Shown: piece by piece, positions 52,394 through 58,323 of the stretch
Layout of the letters: the number at the start of each line of letters is the position of its first letter
How positions within the stretch are numbered: position 1 is the first letter of the stretch
DNA from: Flavobacteriales bacterium
GTDB taxonomy: Bacteria > Bacteroidota > Bacteroidia > Flavobacteriales_E > Vicingaceae
NCBI GenBank assembly: GCA_020635825.1
Contig: JACJZA010000017.1
Location: forward strand, 1 to 58,323
DNA: 58,323 nucleotides
Direction of reading: 5' to 3'
Translations under genes and position numbers: made by a program
Notes under the pieces: model-generated
Databases searched by the model: none
What the model saw: only the letters and a program-made list of their open reading frames with translations
What the model was told of the DNA's origin: nothing

Positions 52394-53779
52394 TTATATC
52401 ATATTCTTCACATCCTCGATAATTCGGTTAGCCAAAGCATCAGCAGAATTCATAGTATTACTTTCTGAATAAATTCTAATAATTGGTTCTGTATTCGATT
52501 TTCTTAAATGAACCCATTCTGTTGGAAAATCAATCTTTACACCATCAATAGTATTTACTTGTTCTTGTTTGTATTTCTCTTCAACCTTAACTAAAATTTC
52601 ATCTACATTTATTGTAGGAGTTAACTCAATTTTATTTTTAGAAATAAAATAGTTAGGGTAAGAGTTTCTTAATTCAGAGCAAGTCATTCCAGATTTTGCC
52701 AAATGAGTTAAAAACATGGCAATTCCAACTAATGCATCTCTACCATAATGTAATTCAGGATAAATAATCCCTCCATTTCCTTCTCCTCCTATTACTGCAT
52801 TTTGAGCTTTCATCATATTTACCACATTCACTTCCCCTACTGCTGAAGCATAATATTTTCCTCCATTTTTTTCAGTTACATCTCTCAATGCACGAGTTGA
52901 AGAAAGATTAGAAACTGTATTTCCTGGAGTATTTTGAATTACGTAATCTGCTACAGCCACCAAAGTATATTCTTCGCCAAACATTTCTCCATTTTCAGAA
53001 ACGATGGCTAACCTATCCACATCTGGATCTACTACAAAACCTAGGTCTGCTTTTTGTAATTTTATTTGAGAAGATATCTCTGTTAAATTCTCGGGTAATG
53101 GCTCAGGATTATGAGGAAATTGCCCATTAGGATCACAATACAATTCTAAAATATTTTCAACCCCTAAAGCTTTTAATAAAGCCGGCAAAAAGATTCCACC
53201 TGTTGAATTAACACAATCAATTGCTACTTTAAAGTTTTTCGAACGAATAGCTTCAACATCAACCAAAGGTAAATCTAAAACAGCTTGAATGTGTTTTTGT
53301 AAATAGCTATTATCTTTAGTATAACTTCCTAAATTATCCACATCTGCGTAACTAAAAGCTGATTTTTCGGCAATTTCCAACACTTCTTCTCCATCTTCTG
53401 CAGAAATAAATTCTCCTTTTTCATTTAAAAGTTTTAAAGCATTCCATTGTTTAGGATTATGACTTGCCGTTAAAATAATTCCGCCTTGTGCATTTTCCAT
53501 AGGAACAGCTACCTCAACGGTAGGTGTAGTAGACAAATCTAAATCCACCACATTTATTCCTAATCCCTGCAATGTGCCAACCACAATATTTTGCACCATT
53601 TCTCCAGAAATTCGAGCATCTCTACCTATTACGATTTTTGATTTTTGTTGTAGGTTTCTTTTCTTAATCCAAGTTCCAAAAGCAGAAGTAAATTTTACAA
53701 TATCTAAAGGAGTTAATCCTTCATCGGGAGAACCACCAATAGTTCCTCTAATTCCCGAAATCGATTTAATTAATGTCAC
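52394..53779 (-). CDS. glmM: Phosphoglucosamine mutase (GlmM-type)
   Basis: 461 residues of the alpha-D-phosphohexomutase family. It would convert glucosamine-6-phosphate to glucosamine-1-phosphate for peptidoglycan and LPS precursors. The phosphoserine is S106 in TASHNP, the metal loop is DPDVDRLAI, the sugar-binding loop GEGNGGI and the phosphate-binding loop RKSNTEPIIRIYSES. These loops fit GlmM, though a phosphomannomutase of the same family is not excluded. A strong promoter match lies upstream. Confidence 0.9.
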   Translation of the reverse strand: MTLIKSISGIRGTIGGSPDEGLTPLDIVKFTSAFGTWIKKRNLQQKSKIVIGRDARISGEMVQNIVVGTLQGLGINVVDLDLSTTPTVEVAVPMENAQGGIILTASHNPKQWNALKLLNEKGEFISAEDGEEVLEIAEKSAFSYADVDNLGSYTKDNSYLQKHIQAVLDLPLVDVEAIRSKNFKVAIDCVNSTGGIFLPALLKALGVENILELYCDPNGQFPHNPEPLPENLTEISSQIKLQKADLGFVVDPDVDRLAIVSENGEMFGEEYTLVAVADYVIQNTPGNTVSNLSSTRALRDVTEKNGGKYYASAVGEVNVVNMMKAQNAVIGGEGNGGIIYPELHYGRDALVGIAMFLTHLAKSGMTCSELRNSYPNYFISKNKIELTPTINVDEILVKVEEKYKQEQVNTIDGVKIDFPTEWVHLRKSNTEPIIRIYSESNTMNSADALANRIIEDVKNMI

Positions 53780-53805
53780 TTTATTTAGTTATTAATTTAA
53801 AGCCT

Positions 53806-53836
53806 CAAATTTAGCTGAAATAACAGCAATTTACAA
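53806..53836 (-). promoter_or_regulatory. Promoter of the glmM operon
   Basis: TTG (53836-53834), 20 nt, TAAATTTG (53813-53806) on the minus strand match both Bacteroidota sigma-70 boxes. The predicted leader is about 20 nt. Confidence 0.6.
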
Positions 53837-53923
53837 TAGTAATTTGGTTTAAACGCTGATATTTATTGTTAACTAATTGTTGAAAATTAAAATCAAAAAC
53901 ATCACAGAGTGTTTGGAAAGGCT

Positions 53924-53931
53924 TAATTTTG
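53924..53931 (+). promoter_or_regulatory. Candidate -7 element of the TPR-comA operon
   Basis: TAATTTTG fits TAnnTTTG and would start transcription around 53937, about 9 nt before the ATG at 53946. Confidence 0.45.
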
Positions 53932-53945
53932 TATATACGTAGAAT

Positions 53946-55358
53946 ATGGAAGAAGATTTTGACCCATACTTTGAAAGTAACGACGACTTAGAATTATCTA
54001 ATCGTTTTGAAAGAATGCTTGAAATGAATGAGCATTATTTTTTCGATGTTGAAGAATTCGAAGACTTAATTGATTTTTACCTTGATCAAAACAACATTAA
54101 ACAAGCAAAAAAAGTAATTGAGTTTTCCTTAACACAACACCCATCTTCTTCGGCATTAAAGTTAAAGCAAGCACAAATTTATGCCGAAACTCATCAACCC
54201 ATTAAAGCTCTAGAAGTATTAAATGCTGCAGAGCAAATCGAGCCTTTTAATTCTGATATTTTATTAGCAAAAGCAAGTATATACAGTCAAATTCGTCAAC
54301 CCAACAAAGCCATAGAAAACTTCTTTAAAGCAACTAAGATTATTGACGACCAAATTGAAAAGGCAAACATTTTATTAAACATTGCTTTTGAATATGAAAA
54401 TTTAAGTCAGTTTGACAAAGCTTTAACCATTTTGAAGGATTTACTGAAAGAAAACCCTGAAAACGAAACTGTTTTATATGAAATAGCATTTTGCTATAAC
54501 CTAAAAAATGATAGTGATAACAGTATAGAGTTTTTCAAAGAGTTTATTGATGAAAATCCCTTTAGTTATATTGCTTGGTTTAATCTAGGAATTGCTTATA
54601 ACAAAGCCGAATTATTTGAAAAAGCAATTGAAGCTTACGATTATGCCATTGCTATTAAAGAAGATTTTGCAGCCGCTTATTTCAACAAAGCAAACTCACT
54701 GGCATTAATGGAGAAGTATACCGAAGCAATTAATGTTTTTAGAGAAACTTTTAACTACGAAGAACCTGACGCTACTACTTATTATTACATTGGCGAATGT
54801 TTCGAAAAACTGGAAGATTACCCAAATGCTGAGAATAACTATTTAAAAGCTATAAAAATAGATGTTTTTTATGCTGATGTTTTTGCCGGATTAGCCGTTA
54901 TTTACGAATACCAAAATAAAGATCAACAAGCAATTGAAAACATCAAAAAAGCATTGGAATTAGAAGCAAACAACTCTGAATTCTGGTACATTTATGGTGA
55001 CATTTTAGCAAAACTAGAACAAACAGAAGAGGCTGTTGTTGCTTACTACAAAGTAATGGAACTGGATGAGGATAATGAAGATGTTTGGTTAGACATTGCT
55101 GAAGTGGTAAAAAAGACCGATAGCGTAGATAAAGCTATCTTATTCCTATATGAAGGGTTAGAAAAGCAACCTTCAAATTATCAAATTTATACTCGATTGG
55201 CAGCCTTATTATTGGAAAAAGGAAATGAAATTGATGCCATCGAACATTTAAATATTGCTTTATCGCAAAACAAAGAATTAGCGCAAGAATTTTTGGAATA
55301 CTATCCTGATGCCATTCATTTTCCTGCCATTGTAGAGACTTTAGAAAATTATAAATAA
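53946..55358 (+). CDS. Cytoplasmic TPR protein
   Basis: 470 residues with no signal peptide. A short acidic N-terminus (MEEDFDPYFESNDDLE) precedes at least ten tetratricopeptide repeats, for example AWFNLGIAYNKAELFEKAI and FWYIYGDILAKLEQTEEAV. TPR arrays bind partner proteins; no enzyme domain is present. It heads a plus-strand operon with comA (4-nt gap), a rhodanese and DUF368. Confidence 0.9.
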   Translation: MEEDFDPYFESNDDLELSNRFERMLEMNEHYFFDVEEFEDLIDFYLDQNNIKQAKKVIEFSLTQHPSSSALKLKQAQIYAETHQPIKALEVLNAAEQIEPFNSDILLAKASIYSQIRQPNKAIENFFKATKIIDDQIEKANILLNIAFEYENLSQFDKALTILKDLLKENPENETVLYEIAFCYNLKNDSDNSIEFFKEFIDENPFSYIAWFNLGIAYNKAELFEKAIEAYDYAIAIKEDFAAAYFNKANSLALMEKYTEAINVFRETFNYEEPDATTYYYIGECFEKLEDYPNAENNYLKAIKIDVFYADVFAGLAVIYEYQNKDQQAIENIKKALELEANNSEFWYIYGDILAKLEQTEEAVVAYYKVMELDEDNEDVWLDIAEVVKKTDSVDKAILFLYEGLEKQPSNYQIYTRLAALLLEKGNEIDAIEHLNIALSQNKELAQEFLEYYPDAIHFPAIVETLENYK

Positions 55359-55362
55359 TAAA

Positions 55363-56145
55363 ATGAATTTTGATTTACCACATATTCCATCAAGGGAATC
55401 TCAGCCACGTCAAACTGGCTTAACCATGATGATGGACAAAGGATTGAGCTGGAGACAAGCCGAGAATTTTGTTGATTGCTCAGCCCATTTAACCGACCTT
55501 GTAAAACTTGGCTTTGGAACTTCTTATGTTTCAAAAGACTTAGAACGAAAAATTAGTATTTACAAAGAAGCCGGATTAAAAACCTATTTAGGAGGAACAC
55601 TTTTCGAAGCATTTTTAGTTCGTGGAATGTTTGACGATTATAGAAAACTATTGGATAAATTAAAATTAGATACCTGCGAAGTTTCTGATGGTTCAGTAGT
55701 ATTGGATCATAATAAAAAATGTGAATACATTTCTACTCTTGCCAAAGATTTTACTGTGCTTTCTGAAGTAGGCTCTAAAGAAGCCGGTATTTTTATCAGT
55801 CCTTCTAAGTGGATATCGATGATGCAAGACGAATTAAATGCAGGTTCTTGGAAAGTAATTGCTGAAGCCAGAGAAAGTGGAAATGTGGGAATTTATCGTC
55901 CCAACGGAACTGCCCATGTTTCGCTAGTCAATAAAATTATCTCTAATGTAAAAGTAGAAAACATCCTTTGGGAAGCTCCTCAAAAATCGCAACAAGTTTG
56001 GTTTATCAAACAATTTGGAGCCAACGTAAATCTTGGAAACATTAGCCACAGCGAAGTAATTCCATTAGAATGTTTACGTTTAGGATTACGAGGTGATACA
56101 TTTTTTGATTACTTACCGGAAGAATTAAAAGTAGCACTTGTTTAA
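55363..56145 (+). CDS. comA: Phosphosulfolactate synthase (ComA-like)
   Basis: 260 residues, TIM barrel. ComA adds sulfite to phosphoenolpyruvate, giving (R)-phosphosulfolactate, the first step of coenzyme M synthesis in methanogens; bacterial homologues make sulfolactate. Visible family blocks: PRQTGLTMMMDKGLS (about 15-29), VDLVKLGFGTSYV-like DLVKLGFGTS and SEVGSKEAG. The rest of the CoM pathway is not in the window, so in this organism it probably feeds sulfolactate or sulfonate metabolism. It lies between the TPR and rhodanese genes. Confidence 0.88.
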   Translation: MNFDLPHIPSRESQPRQTGLTMMMDKGLSWRQAENFVDCSAHLTDLVKLGFGTSYVSKDLERKISIYKEAGLKTYLGGTLFEAFLVRGMFDDYRKLLDKLKLDTCEVSDGSVVLDHNKKCEYISTLAKDFTVLSEVGSKEAGIFISPSKWISMMQDELNAGSWKVIAEARESGNVGIYRPNGTAHVSLVNKIISNVKVENILWEAPQKSQQVWFIKQFGANVNLGNISHSEVIPLECLRLGLRGDTFFDYLPEELKVALV

Positions 56146-56155
56146 TTTTATCAAC

Positions 56156-56461
56156 ATGTTGAAACACATTACACCACAAGAGCTGAAAGCAAAAATAGAT
56201 CAAGGCGAAGATTTTGAATTGATTGACGTTCGTGAGATTTACGAATACGAAGATTACAACATTAATGGAAAACACATCCCTCTTGGGGAAGTGATGAATC
56301 ATTTGGATTCTTTAGACACTTCAAAACCTATTGTATTTTGTTGCCAAACCGGAAAGAAATCGAGAGCCATTACCATTGCTGTTTCTAAAAAATTAAATTC
56401 CGAAAATATTTATTCTTTAGTAGGTGGAGTTACCAACTACTACAACGAAATTGAAGCTTAA
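56156..56461 (+). CDS. Single-domain rhodanese
   Basis: 101 residues from the ATG at 56156. The domain has FELIDVREIYEYEDYNI and the active-site loop VFCCQTGKKS, with C63 the likely persulfide carrier and C62 beside it. It could carry sulfane sulfur or act as thiosulfate sulfurtransferase. Ten bases separate it from comA, which fits a shared sulfur function. Confidence 0.9.
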   Translation: MLKHITPQELKAKIDQGEDFELIDVREIYEYEDYNINGKHIPLGEVMNHLDSLDTSKPIVFCCQTGKKSRAITIAVSKKLNSENIYSLVGGVTNYYNEIEA

Positions 56462-56470
56462 TCTCTTTCA

Positions 56471-57391
56471 ATGAAAAGAACTTTAAAAGATTACTCGCTT
56501 ATTTCTTTAAAAGGAATTGCCATGGGTGCTGCTGATGTAGTACCTGGCGTATCGGGCGGAACCATTGCCTTTATTACCGGAATTTATGAAGAACTATTAG
56601 AGACCATTGATTCTGTTAATTTAAAATGTTTTAAAGTTTTAAAAGAACAAGGATTAAAAGGATTGTGGAAACATATCAACGGTAATTTTTTAGCTGCTCT
56701 TTTTTTAGGAATTGGAATCAGCATTGTTTCATTAGCAAAACTAATTACTTACTTAATGGAACACCATGCTGTATTGTTGTGGTCTTTCTTTTTTGGTTTG
56801 ATTATTAGTAGCATTTATTTAGTGGGGCGAGTAATCAAAAAATGGGATATTGCTAAAATTATCGGACTCATTCTAGGTTCGGCAATTGCTTATTACATTA
56901 CCATTTTACCACCCATGGAAAACCCAGATGCTTTATGGTATGTTTTTCTATCGGGAGCCCTTGCCATTTGTGCCATGATTTTACCGGGCATTTCAGGTAG
57001 TTTTATTTTATTGTTATTAGGTTCTTACGAGTTGGTATTAAGTTCTATTAAAGATTTAAAACTGAGCATTATTGCTATTTTTGCAGTAGGTTGTATAACA
57101 GGTTTATTGTCTTTTTCTAAATTATTGAATTGGATGTTTAAAAAATACCACGATTTAACCGTGGCTATTTTAACAGGGTTTTTGGTGGGTTCTTTAAACA
57201 AAATTTGGCCTTGGAAAACCAGCTTAAGTTACCGTACGAATTCTCATGGCGAATCAGTTCCTTTTATACAAGAAAATATATTGCCACAAAACTTTGAAGG
57301 AGACAACCAATTATGGTTAGCCATTGTTTTTGCTTTAGTTGGTTTGGGCTTAATTATTTTCATTGAAAAATTTGCTGCTAAAAAGAGATAA
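56471..57391 (+). CDS. DUF368 membrane protein (PopT-type undecaprenyl-phosphate translocase family)
   Basis: 306 residues with about eight transmembrane segments. An internal repeat is obvious: VVPGVSGGTIAFITGIYEEL near 24 and ILPGISGSFILLLLGSYELV near 168, the PGxSG re-entrant motifs of the family. DUF368 proteins were recently shown to return undecaprenyl phosphate across the membrane (PopT). The gene starts 9 nt after the rhodanese and ends in a palindrome containing its stop codon. Confidence 0.9.
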   Translation: MKRTLKDYSLISLKGIAMGAADVVPGVSGGTIAFITGIYEELLETIDSVNLKCFKVLKEQGLKGLWKHINGNFLAALFLGIGISIVSLAKLITYLMEHHAVLLWSFFFGLIISSIYLVGRVIKKWDIAKIIGLILGSAIAYYITILPPMENPDALWYVFLSGALAICAMILPGISGSFILLLLGSYELVLSSIKDLKLSIIAIFAVGCITGLLSFSKLLNWMFKKYHDLTVAILTGFLVGSLNKIWPWKTSLSYRTNSHGESVPFIQENILPQNFEGDNQLWLAIVFALVGLGLIIFIEKFAAKKR

Positions 57392-57405
57392 TATCTCTTT
57401 TTAGC
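57377..57405 (+). terminator. Palindromic terminator overlapping the DUF368 stop codon
   Basis: Two 14-bp perfect arms (GCTAAAAAGAGATA and complement) are separated by 1 nt; the practical hairpin is the inner part with a small loop. The stop TAA is inside it. The A and T tracts make it potentially bidirectional. The following 140 nt contain only a word like GCTGAGCTTGTCAAAG near 57469, similar to intergenic repeats of other bacteria. Confidence 0.65.
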
Positions 57406-57547
57406 ACTTGGCTTTGTCAAAAAAATACGCTAACTTCGTTTAACAACTTTATGTAAGTTGAATTTATGCTGAGCTTGTCAAAGGGATTAAAAAAGCACCA
57501 ACACATTCGTTAGCAAAGATTTAAGCAACACTATTAAATTTAAAAAA

Positions 57548-58323
57548 ATGAAAAAATATTGCTTGATTTTACTTCTATTGTTAGTATTTGGATGGTCATC
57601 TAGGGCACAAAATTTTGAATGGGTAAAATCCTTTGGTGGTAGCTCCCTTAATGATGGGTATTCCATCACCGTAGATGATTCAGGGAATGTATATACCACA
57701 GGTTACTTTATTGGAACAGGAGATTTCGATCCGGGAACAGGAATCGCTAACCTCACGTCAACAGGTATTCAAGATGTTTTCGTCCAAAAATTAGACGCTT
57801 CGGGTAATTTTCTTTGGGCTAAGTCCTTTGGTGGTAGCTACAATGATTATGGACGGTCCATCACGGTAGATGTTTCAGGGAATGTATATACCACAGGTTA
57901 CTTTATTGGAACAGGAGATTTCGATCCGGGAGCAGATACCACCAACCTTACCTCTTCAGGTGGTTACGATATTTTCATTCAAAAATTAGACGCTTCGGGT
58001 AATTTTCTTTGGGCTAAGTCCTTTGGTGGCAACTCAGAAGATAGAGGAGAGTCCACCACGATAGATGATTCAGGGAATGTATATACCACAGGATATTTTC
58101 ATAATACAGCAGATTTCGATCCGGGAGCAGATACCGCTAACCTTACTTCAGCAGGGTTCCGAGATATTTTTGTCCAAAAATTAGACGCTTCGGGTAATTT
58201 TCTTTGGGCTAAGTCCTTTGGTGGCAACTCCAATGATTATGGGCGGTCCATCACGGTAGATGCTTCAGGGAATGTATATATTACAGGAACCTTTGAAGAG
58301 TCAGTAGATTTCGATCCGGGAGC
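57548..58323 (+). CDS. SBBP/beta-propeller-repeat secreted protein (3' end outside the window)
   Basis: 258 codons are visible. The signal peptide MKKYCLILLLLLVFGWSSRA leads into 65-residue repeats of the SBBP type: WVKSFGG..., SGNVYTTGYF, GDFDPG, then QKLDASGNFLWAKSFGG. The encoding DNA repeats are also nearly identical, with a 195-bp period (unit borders at about 57599, 57794, 57989 and 58184). Proteins of this kind in Bacteroidota usually end in a T9SS sorting domain and are displayed on the surface; the end is not visible here. Confidence 0.88.
   Translation, partial: MKKYCLILLLLLVFGWSSRAQNFEWVKSFGGSSLNDGYSITVDDSGNVYTTGYFIGTGDFDPGTGIANLTSTGIQDVFVQKLDASGNFLWAKSFGGSYNDYGRSITVDVSGNVYTTGYFIGTGDFDPGADTTNLTSSGGYDIFIQKLDASGNFLWAKSFGGNSEDRGESTTIDDSGNVYTTGYFHNTADFDPGADTANLTSAGFRDIFVQKLDASGNFLWAKSFGGNSNDYGRSITVDASGNVYITGTFEESVDFDPG

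Noticed and set aside
57410..57545. Small gene in the gap between DUF368 and the SBBP gene
   Set aside because: Only short frames with stops; the visible content is a palindrome and a GCTGAGCTTGTC-like repeat word.
57487..57699. Minus-strand reading frame at the start of the SBBP gene
   Set aside because: It opposes a clear signal peptide and repeat protein on the plus strand.
57548..58323. CRISPR or other DNA repeat array
   Set aside because: The 195-bp units are in frame and encode 65-residue SBBP repeats of a secreted protein.

Overview
The window is A+T-rich chromosomal DNA from a member of Bacteroidota, most likely order Flavobacteriales (Crocinitomicaceae/Cryomorphaceae-like; inferred from gene content, not from a marker phylogeny). 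Evidence: Bacteroidota-type promoter elements (TAnnTTTG, sometimes with TTG about 20 nt upstream) and few Shine-Dalgarno sequences; a type IX secretion (T9SS) C-terminal sorting domain; a TonB-dependent receptor with a carboxypeptidase-D-like N-terminal domain; a DUF5606 protein; a LuxC-like acyl-CoA reductase beside a ferredoxin; a fused two-repeat lycopene cyclase; and many lipoproteins with the lipobox at residues 15-20. Several genes start with TTG or GTG. I found no rRNA, tRNA, CRISPR array, prophage or transposase gene, and no gene-free stretch longer than 300 bases.

Layout. 1-10.2 kb, all on the minus strand: a partial ABC-F ATPase, a TPR lipoprotein, recA and bcp, an lgt-like gene and mtaB, then a cell-surface group (lipoprotein, alpha/beta hydrolase, polyprenyl-phosphate sugar-phosphate transferase, lipoprotein, Gfo/Idh oxidoreductase). 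10.4-15.6 kb, plus strand: pcm-like gene, truA, an ABC exporter, a beta-helix lipoprotein and a small carboxypeptidase-regulatory-like protein. 15.6-17.1 kb: divergent acyl-CoA reductase and ferredoxin genes. 18-23 kb: a tight minus-strand carotenoid operon crtI-crtB-idi-crtZ-lycopene cyclase, sufficient for zeaxanthin from GGPP. Upstream of it lies a MerR regulator carrying the vitamin-B12 photoreceptor signature of CarH/LitR. A 16-bp perfect inverted repeat overlaps the crtI start codon and -7 element.

23-30 kb is the most accessory-looking part: a VOC protein, a class-C beta-lactamase-like hydrolase, a PadR regulator coupled to an unusual membrane protein with two GldL-like transmembrane hairpins and a possible GldM-like periplasmic domain, and a trio of very A+T-rich orphan genes ending in a YwqK/MORN-type protein. 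30-41 kb is housekeeping: M3 peptidase, DUF5606, an operon of serS, lipoprotein, TPR protein, DUF2752 and nnr, then rplU-rpmA and a TonB-dependent receptor. 41-50 kb holds a frameshifted T9SS cargo gene, an HD hydrolase, tamB and the divergent tsaD. 50-53.8 kb is a glmM operon with a cysteine desulfurase and a metallo-hydrolase, interrupted by a four-helix-bundle (23S-IVS-like) gene bordered by short repeated words. 53.9-57.4 kb is a TPR, phosphosulfolactate synthase, rhodanese, DUF368 operon. The window ends in an SBBP-repeat surface protein built from near-identical 195-bp DNA units.

The best candidates for something new are (i) the B12-photoreceptor/palindrome arrangement on the carotenoid operon, (ii) the PadR-controlled GldL/GldM-like fusion with its own repeated operator, and (iii) the orphan trio at 27.9-30.0 kb. 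Family assignments come from reading motifs; no database search was run.
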